From assembly GCA_945861665.1 (NCBI GenBank), contig CAMAVS010000006.1:1-64000 (forward strand): a DNA stretch of 64,000 nucleotides, given 5' to 3'. The first letter of the stretch is position 1. Each line of letters starts with the position of its first letter. Positions 16,305 through 24,148 of this stretch are shown here, piece by piece. The position numbers were made by a program, and so were the translations under genes. Under the pieces are notes generated by a model that was given only the letters and a program-made list of their open reading frames with translations, searched no databases and was not told where the DNA came from. This DNA is from Chitinophaga pinensis (GTDB lineage: Bacteria > Bacteroidota > Bacteroidia > UBA4408).

Positions 16305-16463
16305 TTTAAAAAACGACACAACGGAATGAAACAGAAAAGAGAACCACCTTAGATAAAATCTTTGGGCACAAAAGACAATCTAAAACTGTAGACCAGAAAA
16401 CAGTATAAAAACGGGGCGTACCGAAAAGCCATACGAGTAGAAAAAAAATAAAATCAAAACAAA

Positions 16464-17726
16464 ATGAAAATATTATACACAGTGCTTGCCGTTGGACTTA
16501 CATTATTTAGTCTGAACCTACAAGCACAAAGCAACAAATGCGCAACAATGCAAATTCTTGAGCAAAGAATTAAAAAAGACCCTTCAATTCAATTAAGAAT
16601 GAAACAATCAGAAATCGAAACGCAAAAATGGGTTTCTGTAAATCGTAACGCAAAAAAAGCACAAATACTGGTAAGCATTCCAGTCGTAGTACACGTATTA
16701 TACAATAACGCAACACAGAACATTTCAACTGCACAAATTCAATCTCAAATTGACATTTTGAATGATGACTTTGGACTTTTGAATTCCGATTCATTAGACA
16801 ATTCTCATCCCTTTTGGCAATACACAGCGGATACTGAAATTGAGTTTTGTTTAGCAACAAGAGATCCTAATGGGAATGCCACTTCGGGTATTACACGTAC
16901 ATATACAGATTCTCTTTCATTCGTAGGTGATGGTAACGAAAAGTATACAGCAACTGGAGGAAAGGACAATTGGGACCCAACAAAGTATTTAAATATATGG
17001 GTTTGTGATTTAAGTGCTAGTGGTGGAACATTGGGTTACGCTGCATTTCCATCTGACTTAGTATCTGCTCCTGATGATGACGGAGTTGTAATAAGCTATA
17101 CCGCATTTGGTGATATTGGAACAGCTACAGTACCTAATGACTTAGGCAGAACAGGTACACACGAAGTTGGACATTGGTTAAATCTAAGACACATTTGGGG
17201 AGATGCTATTTGTGGAGACGATTTTGTAGCTGATACAGAAATTGCGGAAGACAATAATTTTGGTTGCCCAACATTCCCACATAATGCAAATAGCACTTGT
17301 GGTTCTGGTGTAGATGGAGAAATGTATATGAACTATATGGACTATGTAGATGATTATTGTATGGTTATGTTTACGTTTGACCAAGGGACAAGAATGCAAT
17401 CCGCTTTAAATGGTGATAGGGCTGGGTTGTTGACTTCATTAGGCTGTGGCAGTCCTTTAGCTATAAATGAAGTTTTATTAGAAAATACTTTTAATATTTA
17501 TCCTAACCCAAGTAATGGTAACTTTATAATAAATGCTCAATTGACAAAGAATGAAAACGTAAGCATTAGTTTATATAACTTGTTAGGTGCTAAAATTCAG
17601 CAATTTGACAATGTTAGCAGTTATCCGTTCCAAATGAGTTTAAAAGATTTACCAAATGGTAGTTATTTTATAAAGTTCAATAGCGGTAATAATGCTATAA
17701 CTAAAAAAATATTTATCTCAAAATAA
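16464..17726 (+). CDS. Secreted M43 (pappalysin-type) zinc metalloprotease, T9SS cargo
   Basis: The 420-residue protein starts with a signal peptide (hydrophobic core to about residue 20, LNLQAQS cleavage region). The catalytic site HEVGHWLNLRH (233-243) gives the H-E-x-x-H-x-x-x-x-x-H zinc ligands of metzincins, and MNYMDYVDD (289-297) is the Met-turn of M43 peptidases. A C-terminal T9SS sorting domain runs from about 343 (NTFNIYPNPSNGNFIIN) to the end (KKIFISK), so the enzyme should be exported across the outer membrane and be surface-attached or released. It is followed by a terminator and a lipoprotein gene in the same attC-bounded unit. Confidence 0.92.
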   Translation: MKILYTVLAVGLTLFSLNLQAQSNKCATMQILEQRIKKDPSIQLRMKQSEIETQKWVSVNRNAKKAQILVSIPVVVHVLYNNATQNISTAQIQSQIDILNDDFGLLNSDSLDNSHPFWQYTADTEIEFCLATRDPNGNATSGITRTYTDSLSFVGDGNEKYTATGGKDNWDPTKYLNIWVCDLSASGGTLGYAAFPSDLVSAPDDDGVVISYTAFGDIGTATVPNDLGRTGTHEVGHWLNLRHIWGDAICGDDFVADTEIAEDNNFGCPTFPHNANSTCGSGVDGEMYMNYMDYVDDYCMVMFTFDQGTRMQSALNGDRAGLLTSLGCGSPLAINEVLLENTFNIYPNPSNGNFIINAQLTKNENVSISLYNLLGAKIQQFDNVSSYPFQMSLKDLPNGSYFIKFNSGNNAITKKIFISK

Positions 17727-17733
17727 ATTAATC

Positions 17734-17772
17734 AGAGAAGCAATTTCTACGAAATTGCTTCTCTTTATTTTC
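17734..17772 (+). terminator. Rho-independent terminator after the metalloprotease
   Basis: AGAGAAGCAATTTC and GAAATTGCTTCTCT form a perfect 14-bp stem with a TAC loop (17734-17764), followed by TTATTTTC. It would end the metalloprotease transcript before the lipoprotein gene. Confidence 0.8.
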
Positions 17773-17787
17773 TTTAAAGCAAACAAA

Positions 17788-18195
17788 ATGAAAAACTTAA
17801 TTTTTTTAATCGCAATCATTACTTTATTTGGTTGTAATAGCACTAAAAAGGTAACAGACAAAAAAACAAGAACTTCAACAACTCAGAACATAATAACGAC
17901 AGATACAAATTATCGCTTTAGTGTTTCATTCATTAGTATTGGTGCAGGAACAGACAAAAAAGCAAAACAACAATACGACCACTACATTACAGAATATGAG
18001 CAAAAAAATAAAGTGAAATTAAATTATGAAATAACGAATTGGGGTAGAGAAGGAGAAGTTGATTATTGCTTTAAGCTAATAGAATTAGACAAAAAAAAGC
18101 AAGAACTATTTATAATAGAAACAAAAGAAATTCTTAAAAGTTCATCATTGGTTCGCTATAAAGAAAATATGACCTGCCGACAAAAGAAAAAATAA
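17788..18195 (+). CDS. Small lipoprotein, unknown function
   Basis: The start was placed at the ATG 17788 because it gives a clean lipoprotein signal (MKNLIFLIAIITLFGCNSTKK) with lipobox Cys at residue 16; the longer reading from 17755 overlaps the terminator stem. The mature part of about 120 residues is Lys-rich and beta-rich (YRFSVSFISIGAGTDKKAK, LNYEITNWGREGEVDYCF). It is probably anchored in a membrane of the envelope. No family recognised. It shares the cassette with the secreted protease, possibly as an inhibitor, which is a guess. Confidence 0.7.
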   Translation: MKNLIFLIAIITLFGCNSTKKVTDKKTRTSTTQNIITTDTNYRFSVSFISIGAGTDKKAKQQYDHYITEYEQKNKVKLNYEITNWGREGEVDYCFKLIELDKKKQELFIIETKEILKSSSLVRYKENMTCRQKKK

Positions 18196-18241
18196 ATGTG
18201 AAAACTTTAAACAGAATGGACGCATAGAACGAAGTAAACCA

Positions 18242-18417
18242 GCCCATAACAGTACCTTTGCCTAATGCGGGCGGACATCAAAGCATTTGCAAAATCGGTA
18301 GACAATTTTTCTATTTTTTATTTGCAAATGCCTAGCAACATAGTATCTTTAAACTAACATTTCGGTAGACATTGTTTCAAACTCCAAACAAGGCAAACCG
18401 CGAAACCGTTAGGCAAT
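18242..18417 (+). repeat. attC-like recombination site 6
   Basis: The left core GCCCATAAC matches the right core of the preceding site 5 (GTTATGGGC) rather than its own right core CCGTTAGGC, as expected when the 3' half of a core comes from the next cassette. ACCTTTGCCTAATGCGGG is partly complementary to the right-hand region around CAAACAAGGCAAACCGC. The MarC stop codon lies inside the right core. Confidence 0.6.
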
Positions 18418-19035
18418 ATTAAAAACACTAACAACTGCTGAAATAATAAATTCTACACCAATTGCAATAACAATGAAACCAATAATTCTTGATAATGCAT
18501 TTATTCCAGAAGCTCCAAGTATTTTGACAATATAAAATGAACTTTTCAATATTAAATATATACATATTGTAGATAATACAATTGCTCCACTTATAATTAA
18601 CATACTATTTAATCCTTCAAGCTCCTGATTATGAGTTATTAATAATGACATTGCTCCTGGGCCAGCTATCATAGGCATTGCTAAAGGAGTTAATGAAATA
18701 TCAGATCGAGTTTCAATATCTGTTTTTACTTTCTCTTTTTTTATCCCTTTGTGCTTGTTAAAATCTCCCGTCAACAATGCAAAACCTGATGAAACAATAA
18801 TTAGTCCTCCTGCAATTTTTAGCGAATTCAATGTAACTCCAAAGAATAATAAGATGTACTTTCCAGCAAAAAATGAGATAAGTAATATTATTAATACATT
18901 TAAGGATGTCCAAAATGCTATTTTATTTCGCTCCAACTTATTTTTATCTTCTGTTAAACCTACAAATACAGGTACTGTGCCAAAAGGATTCATAACAGAG
19001 AATAATGCTGTAAAAATCAGTATAAATAATTCCAT
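18409..19035 (-). CDS. MarC/UPF0056 family membrane protein
   Basis: The 208-residue protein has six predicted membrane helices in the MarC arrangement, with FSVMNPFGTVPVF in the first helix, LKIAGGLIIVSSGFALL, a basic cytoplasmic loop (HKGIKKEKVK), then the family signature SLTPLAMPMIAGPGAM and a last helix pair GFIVIAIGVEFI. MarC proteins are inner-membrane proteins once linked to multiple antibiotic resistance; that link was later withdrawn and their role is unclear. It points against the array direction and its TAA is inside attC-like site 6. Confidence 0.9.
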   Translation of the reverse strand: MELFILIFTALFSVMNPFGTVPVFVGLTEDKNKLERNKIAFWTSLNVLIILLISFFAGKYILLFFGVTLNSLKIAGGLIIVSSGFALLTGDFNKHKGIKKEKVKTDIETRSDISLTPLAMPMIAGPGAMSLLITHNQELEGLNSMLIISGAIVLSTICIYLILKSSFYIVKILGASGINALSRIIGFIVIAIGVEFIISAVVSVFNIA

Positions 19036-19112
19036 TTTTTATTGCAAAGATTAATGTTTTTAACTTTTTTTAAATGAAATCTATGTAAAGTTTATATTAA
19101 AAAACAAAGTAA

Positions 19113-19286
19113 AAAAAAGTAACATTTATTACAGGAGCATTATCTTGTTCGTTAACAAGTCTTGGAATCTTATTTAAACTTCAATGTTAGCCTGGAGCTA
19201 GCGTACTATTAGTGTTAGGACTTGGGCTTTTCAGCGTAATATTTGCGCCTTGCGTTGCTATGTATTTGTACGGCAAAGAAAAATAA
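19113..19286 (+). pseudogene. Remnant of a GldL-like small membrane protein
   Basis: Reading from about 19113 gives FITGALSCSLTSLGILFKLQ, then a TAG where W is expected, then PGASVLLVLGLGLFSV and an ending YLYGKEK with TAA at 19284-19286. Bacteroidota membrane proteins of the GldL type carry an LFKxxHWPGA motif; here it reads LFKLQC-stop-PGA. One substitution (TGG to TAG) plus a missing start leaves a remnant of about 57 codons. It lies upstream of marC on the opposite strand. The rest, 19287-19482, shows nothing recognisable. Confidence 0.55.
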
Positions 19287-19482
19287 TGTATTTCAACTAG
19301 CAGAACTAGTGGGACAATCTTTCTAACGTGAAAGCTAAATTCGAAAGTTTTAAGTTTTCAGTTTAACTCGGCAGACAACAAAAATTGTTTCTTATAAGAA
19401 ACCTTTAATCTTTAACAAAGTTAGTGACGGCAGGACGCATAACTTTTCTAGTTCGTCCTTTTCCAGTTGAAAAACTCGCCTA

Positions 19483-19720
19483 CCTATAACAGCCGTTTGG
19501 CTAATATGGGCAGTGTTTGTCCAAGCTGTGGTTTGGAAATAAGGTTGCTGCCAAGTGTTTATAGTTTTACCACCTCCGGTGGTATCCTTTAAGGTTTTAG
19601 CAGCGATTTGTTGCAAATCACAATAAAAGTCTGTAGTTTTGATAGATGTTTGTGGTTGTAGAAAAGTGGGAAGTAATTAATGCCCATATTCGCCAAGCTG
19701 CAAAACGTTATACGCAAGCA
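19483..19720 (+). repeat. attC-like recombination site 7 (long)
   Basis: CCTATAAC at the left and GTTATACGC at the right frame a pair of arms, GTTTGGCTAATATGGGCA against the reverse complement of TGCCCATATTCGCCAAGC, matching at most positions. At about 238 bp it is the longest site because its central part is expanded. The 19721-19929 stretch after it is leader without a convincing gene. Confidence 0.65.
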
Positions 19721-19929
19721 ATGACAGACCGCATCATGACGAAACAAACGAACTTTAAACCAACAGTAAGCCAGCCACTTGGCAACGCTGTTTTTGCACA
19801 TTGCCAATCACAACGCGACAGGCAAACGCAATTGGCAAAGAGCAAAAACTCCAACCGCAAAACCCTTGTTGCCCTCTCTAAAGGTTCAATGCTACTTTGT
19901 AAGTTCTCAACGACAAGACAACAAAAAAA

Positions 19930-19970
19930 CAAAGGCGGTGGCTTCGCCACCGCCTTTGTTAAGTTTTAGA
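19930..19970 (+). terminator. Strong hairpin, probable terminator
   Basis: ACAAAGGCGGTGGC and GCCACCGCCTTTGT form a perfect GC-rich stem of 14 bp with a TTC loop (19930-19960), followed by TAAGTTTTAG. It lies 62 bases before the cytolysin-like gene. It could end reading from an upstream cassette; the T-tract is short, so an alternative is a folded leader element. Confidence 0.55.
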
Positions 19971-20031
19971 ACAATTTAACAAATAGACTATAATTGAACT
20001 ATTAAACTACAAATCATAATCTCATAAAAAC

Positions 20032-21123
20032 ATGAAATGCAACATTCATTTATTTGTTTTGATTGCTTTGTTTATTGCAGTACAATCATGCAAAAAGGAA
20101 GAAAAAGACGAAATAGCAATTGACGCATTAGTTTCAAATGCTTCAAAGTTTTCAGCACCTCCCGAAAATTCAGAACTATATTCAAACGCAATTATTGACA
20201 GCGTTTTACAAGGTGGTGTTTACCAAACTTGCACTACGCAAACAGTTAATGTTGTAAAGCGAATAGAAGATTATCAAACGTTTTACACACAAGACAATTC
20301 CGAAATATTTCCGGGCAACATTATTCAAGGAAAATATTTAAAAGACGGCAGATTAAATTCAATTGGAGAATTCAAAAGGCAACCACTCACAATACTTTTA
20401 AAGAATGCAACACGAAGCAAAAGCGTTGCAGTTGAAACTCCAACAAGAGAAACGCTAACAAAAGCAGTAAACGGAAACGACTACTATTTTTATTTTGACC
20501 AACCACAATTTACAGTTGTAAACAGTGTTAGAAGTTACAGCAAAACACAATCATTATTAAGTTTAGGTTTAAATGCAAATTGGATAGTTGCCGACATAGA
20601 CACAAAATTTACAGTTACAAACGAAGTTGGCAAAAGCACCGTTTTTATTATGCTAAAGCAAATTTATTACACCGCTTCAATTGGCTATCCCGACAAACCA
20701 AGCAAGTTTTTTGATAAAAAAGTTAGTGCGAAAGATTTGAAAAATACTTTTTCAAAAGAAAACCCACCAGCATACATAAACTCGGTTTCTTATGGAAGGA
20801 TTGCAATTGCAAAAATTACATCATCATACACAAAAGATGAAATAATTGCATTATTAAATGCAAAGTTCAATGTTATAAGTGGCGGCATTACATCACAACA
20901 AATGCAGATATTAAGTTCATGCGAATATTCAGTTGTTGCAGCAGGTGGACCAGCAATTGATACATGGAATATTGATAAATTAAGCGACTATTTTACAGGG
21001 GGCGATGTTTTCTCTGACCGTTCTGGAGCAGTGCCAGTTGCTTATACAGCAAATTATTTAATTGACAATTCGCCATTTATTACACACACTGTAACTGAAT
21101 ACACAAAAAGGGATTGTTACTAA
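20032..21123 (+). CDS. Cholesterol-dependent-cytolysin-like lipoprotein (no domain 4)
   Basis: The 363 residues start with a lipoprotein signal (lipobox Cys20, then KKEEKDE). From about residue 85 the sequence follows the pore-forming core of thiol-activated cytolysins: NSEIFPGNIIQG (89-100), FTVTNEVGKSTVFIMLKQIYY, PAYINSVSYGRIAIAKI (246-262) and VVAAGGPAID (301-310), whose Gly-Gly pair is the hinge hallmark of the MACPF/CDC fold; VPVAYTANYLIDN closes domain 1. The cholesterol-binding domain 4 with the Trp-rich undecapeptide is absent, as in CDC-like proteins of Bacteroidota. A Lys-rich lipoprotein tail suggests a surface-anchored toxin. It is followed by a second lipoprotein gene in a two-gene unit between attC-like sites 7 and 8. 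Confidence 0.85.
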   Translation: MKCNIHLFVLIALFIAVQSCKKEEKDEIAIDALVSNASKFSAPPENSELYSNAIIDSVLQGGVYQTCTTQTVNVVKRIEDYQTFYTQDNSEIFPGNIIQGKYLKDGRLNSIGEFKRQPLTILLKNATRSKSVAVETPTRETLTKAVNGNDYYFYFDQPQFTVVNSVRSYSKTQSLLSLGLNANWIVADIDTKFTVTNEVGKSTVFIMLKQIYYTASIGYPDKPSKFFDKKVSAKDLKNTFSKENPPAYINSVSYGRIAIAKITSSYTKDEIIALLNAKFNVISGGITSQQMQILSSCEYSVVAAGGPAIDTWNIDKLSDYFTGGDVFSDRSGAVPVAYTANYLIDNSPFITHTVTEYTKRDCY

Positions 21124-21128
21124 AATTA

Positions 21129-21740
21129 ATGAACATGAAACATTATTTTTTTATTGCAATTGCACTATTTTCCTTAATATTTTGGGGCTGCAAAAAGAAC
21201 AAAGACGAAGCACTACCTTCGTATGACTTCAGAGTAGAGCCATACAAAATTATTGATGAAACGTTCAAAGTAGGTTCACGATTAAGTTTAGTTGGCAACG
21301 ACAACAGAGTTGTACGTTCAATAACATTACCACATCGGGCTTTATATTGGTGCTATTGGTTGGGTGTAGGCGATGACCCTGTAACTGAATTAGCAAAAGT
21401 CATAATTCCAGCCGCAGCATCACAGTACACCAAAGACCCTTTTATTGCTTATGGTTGGGGATTTGTGAGTGCATTAAACGCAATAAAAGCAACAGGCGGA
21501 AATGTGGATTTATATTTTTGCGACAGCAAAAACAAAGTGTTGTTTGAAGCCGAAGACACAAACTTCAAACCTTATGACTTCTTTCAATGTCCGCAAGCAA
21601 TAACAAGTTACGCAATTAGAGAAACAATGGAATCCCCATCACTACACGACAGTACATTTTTTGCAACATTTAGAAACATGAATCCCGTAAGTGGCGAAAA
21701 TGTAACATTCAAAGTTTGGGCTTATATAATCAAAGATTAA
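21129..21740 (+). CDS. Lipoprotein partner of the cytolysin-like protein
   Basis: Starting at ATG 21129 (or 21135) gives a lipoprotein signal ending ILFWGCKKNKDE-like (FSLIFWGCKK). The mature part of about 185 residues is strand-rich, with WCYWLGVGDDPVTELAKV, ALNAIKATGGNVDLYFCD and a final FKVWAYIIKD. No family recognised. It starts 5 bases after the stop of the CDC-like gene, and both carry Lys-rich N-termini. By gene order it could be an immunity protein, an activator or a second pore component; nothing in the sequence decides between them. Confidence 0.7.
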   Translation: MNMKHYFFIAIALFSLIFWGCKKNKDEALPSYDFRVEPYKIIDETFKVGSRLSLVGNDNRVVRSITLPHRALYWCYWLGVGDDPVTELAKVIIPAAASQYTKDPFIAYGWGFVSALNAIKATGGNVDLYFCDSKNKVLFEAEDTNFKPYDFFQCPQAITSYAIRETMESPSLHDSTFFATFRNMNPVSGENVTFKVWAYIIKD

Positions 21741-21760
21741 TCAAATTAAAAAATATAAAA

Positions 21761-21871
21761 TATGGCTTTAATAAATTATTCAAAGGAATTAATAGAGGCA
21801 GAATTAATAGAGCTGACGTAGCAGACTTTTTAATAAAACAAGCAGAAAAACAAACTGAATTAAAAAAGTAA
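21761..21871 (+). pseudogene. 3' remnant resembling NmrA-type NAD(P)-binding protein
   Basis: After the lipoprotein stop, an open stretch without any start codon reads GFNKLFKGINRGRINRADVADFLIKQAEKQTELKK and stops at 21869-21871. ISRADVADFLI-like endings are common at the C-terminus of NmrA/SDR-type NAD(P)-binding proteins. It covers only about 36 codons, so it would be a left-over piece of a gene lost from this unit. The assignment rests on one motif and is weak. Confidence 0.35.
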
Positions 21872-21906
21872 ATTGCGATATCTGAAAAATAGAATAAAGG
21901 CCGAAC

Positions 21907-22040
21907 CGCTAACAGCACCTACAAAAAATTAGCGATTCAGTGCTTCGAATGACAGTTTTGTGGTAGCGCAAACATTCGTTCTTCGTATGAAGTTTAGTGG
22001 TGAAAATCGCCAACTTCTTTTAGCTGCGGAACGTTAGCAG
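21907..22040 (+). repeat. attC-like recombination site 8
   Basis: CGCTAAC and GTTAGC are matching cores. GCACCTACAAAAAATTAGCG pairs imperfectly with the reverse complement of CGCCAACTTCTTTTAGCTGC. Its central part (CAGTGCTTCGAATGACAGTTTTG) is nearly identical to that of site 2, and the following GTGGTAGCG matches site 1. It is the last such site before the carotenoid operon. Confidence 0.72.
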
Positions 22041-22189
22041 TAATTGTAACGAAGCCGTAAAGACTAACCTTGATTACAAAAACAGACTTTTAAAAAAAAC
22101 TATTATTTTAAAAAACGACTCAAAAAAGTAATTAAAACCAATGAAAAAATAATAATTTTAAAATATCATACAAATATTAAAGAAAAGAA

Positions 22190-22683
22190 ATGATAAATAA
22201 ACATATAGAAAAACTAAAAAAACGATTGAGCCTTTAAGATCAGAAATGATCAATCATAAAGTATATTCAAAAATTAAAGACTAAGACGACTTAAAGATTT
22301 TTATGGAATATAACATTTACGCTGTTTGGGACTTTATATCTTTGCTTAAAACCTTGCAAAACAACTTGACATGCTCATCAGTGCCTTGTTTTCATAAAGG
22401 TTCTGCAGACACGAGACACCTAATTAATGAAATTGCTGTTGGCAAAGAGTCATATGTGGACTTGGAAGGCAAACGAAAAAGCCATTTTGAATTATACTTA
22501 GATGCGGTGAAACAGTTTGCTGCTGACATATCAAAAATTAAATTATTTATTACAGCGTTAATAAAAGATTCTGACTTCAATGCAGCTTTTGTTCATTCTC
22601 AAACGCCAAAAGAGGCATCCGAATTTATTGACTTCACATTTAAAATCATTAGCAGTAATAAAGCTTATTTGTCAAATGAATAA
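22190..22683 (+). pseudogene. Decayed DUF3050 (haem-oxygenase-like fold) gene
   Basis: The reading starts at ATG 22190 (MINKHIEKLKKRLSL), hits a stop after a frameshift near 22235, continues one frame over as EPLRSEMINHKVYSKIKD, meets a TAA where a Leu codon is expected (22282-22284), and then is open as DDLKIFMEYNIYAVWDFISLLKTLQ to LINEIAVGKESY and HFELYLDAVKQF. These are characteristic DUF3050 segments. The C-terminal 100 or so residues of the 260-residue family are missing. Three independent lesions make it a pseudogene. Its last bases overlap the start of crtD, marking the edge between cassette region and chromosome. Confidence 0.8.
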
Positions 22684-24148
22684 AAAAGCAGGTATCATAG
22701 GGTCTGGTATTGGTGGGTTAGCGCTTTCTATTCGCTTGGCAAAAGCAGGCTATGATGTTACTGTGTTTGAAAAAAACAGCTACCCCGGGGGTAAATTAAG
22801 TGAACTGCACCTAAATCAATATCGGTTTGACAAAGGGCCTTCCCTACTTACTATGCCCACCCTAATAGACGAACTCACTGAATTAGTAGGCTATAACCTA
22901 CCTTTCGAATACCACAAATTAGATTATATAACTCACTATTTCTATCCTGATGGCACCCAATTGCAGGCCTCTTCAGATAAAACAAGGTTTGCAGAAGAAA
23001 TTCATACAAAACTTAAAGAGAAGAAAGAAACGGTAATAAACTATTTGAAACAAAACGAGTTTTATTTTAATACAACGGAAGAGTTATTTTTAAAGCAATC
23101 TTTACATCAGCTTAAAAATTTTCTTACCATGAAGATGTTAAAAGGAATTATCTACTCTCCTTTTTTAGGTTTATTCAATACTATGCATAAACAAAACACC
23201 GCTACATTTTCCAATCCTAAAACAACGCAGTTATTTAATCGGTATGCTACGTATAATGGTTCTAATCCATATAAAGCACCTGCTTTGATGAATATGATTT
23301 CGCATTTAGAATTTAATCTTGGGGCTTACATACCTGCAAAAGGCATGCATCAAATCACGGAGCACCTCGTTGCACTAGCAATAGCCTCTGGTGTGAATAT
23401 TCACTATGATGAACACGTAAAGCACTTGCAACTTAGTTCAAGTAATCGTATTGAAGGCTTAATAAGCAATGGTAAAAACTATTCGTTTGATATTATAGCC
23501 AGTGATATTGATATACACGCTTTATATAACCAACTACTACCCTTACATTTTAAACCAAAAAGATTACTGAAACAAGAGAAATCAACCAGTGCCTATGTTT
23601 TTTATTGGGGAATTAATAAAGAATTTAAAGAGCTTGGGCTTCATAATATTTTATTTAGCGATGATTATAAAAATGAGTTTGACCATCTCTTCACCAAGTC
23701 ATACCCATGCCATGACCCTACTATTTATATCAATATATCGTCAAAATACTGCAAAAAAGATGCTCCAGTAGGCTCTGAAAATTGGTTTGTGATGATTAAT
23801 GTGCCACATAACAAACAGCCCACCATAGAATATGCCCAAGACCTGCGAAAAAATGTGATCTCAAAAATCAATAGTATGTTAAAAACAAATATTGAAGGTC
23901 ACATAGAGGAAGAAGCTATCCTCGATCCAATTCTTATAGAACGTCAAACTTCTTCCTTCGGGGGATCGATTTATGGTAACTCCAGTAACAATAAATTTGC
24001 TGCCTTTTTAAGACATGCCAATTATTCATCAAAAATAAAAGGGCTCTACCTCGTAGGAGGAAGTGTGCACCCAGGCGGAGGTATACCACTCTGTTTATGG
24101 AGTGCTAAAATAGCCAATCAGCTTATAATATACCGCGAAAAAAAATGA
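22676..24148 (+). CDS. crtD: Hydroxycarotenoid 3,4-desaturase (CrtD-type)
   Basis: The start was chosen at ATG 22676, where MNKKAGIIGSGIGGLALS gives the dinucleotide-binding fold directly; a longer reading would only extend into the DUF3050 remnant. The 490-residue protein has the FAD site GSGIGGL, VFEKNSYPGGKLSE, RFDKGPSLLTMP and the C-terminal LYLVGGSVHPGGGIPL typical of CrtI/CrtD desaturases. The neighbouring cruF argues for CrtD, which introduces the 3,4 double bond in hydroxylated gamma-carotene, but phytoene desaturase CrtI cannot be excluded. It overlaps cruF by four bases. Confidence 0.85.
   Translation: MNKKAGIIGSGIGGLALSIRLAKAGYDVTVFEKNSYPGGKLSELHLNQYRFDKGPSLLTMPTLIDELTELVGYNLPFEYHKLDYITHYFYPDGTQLQASSDKTRFAEEIHTKLKEKKETVINYLKQNEFYFNTTEELFLKQSLHQLKNFLTMKMLKGIIYSPFLGLFNTMHKQNTATFSNPKTTQLFNRYATYNGSNPYKAPALMNMISHLEFNLGAYIPAKGMHQITEHLVALAIASGVNIHYDEHVKHLQLSSSNRIEGLISNGKNYSFDIIASDIDIHALYNQLLPLHFKPKRLLKQEKSTSAYVFYWGINKEFKELGLHNILFSDDYKNEFDHLFTKSYPCHDPTIYINISSKYCKKDAPVGSENWFVMINVPHNKQPTIEYAQDLRKNVISKINSMLKTNIEGHIEEEAILDPILIERQTSSFGGSIYGNSSNNKFAAFLRHANYSSKIKGLYLVGGSVHPGGGIPLCLWSAKIANQLIIYREKK

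Noticed and set aside
19646..19979. Overlapping frames of 107, 80 and 66 codons on both strands
   Set aside because: They cover site 7 and the terminator-like hairpin; composition is not coding.
949..22040. CRISPR array interpretation of the repeats
   Set aside because: The repeats are over 100 bp, imperfect and kilobases apart with genes between them; there is no short regular repeat-spacer structure and no cas genes.
22337..22344. TATCTTTG as promoter of the carotenoid operon
   Set aside because: It lies in the conserved coding part of the DUF3050 remnant, so a match by chance is likely; no -33 box was found.
1..22680. Integron integrase or other tyrosine recombinase gene
   Set aside because: No frame on either strand shows the R-H-R-Y tyrosine-recombinase motifs; if one exists it is outside the window.
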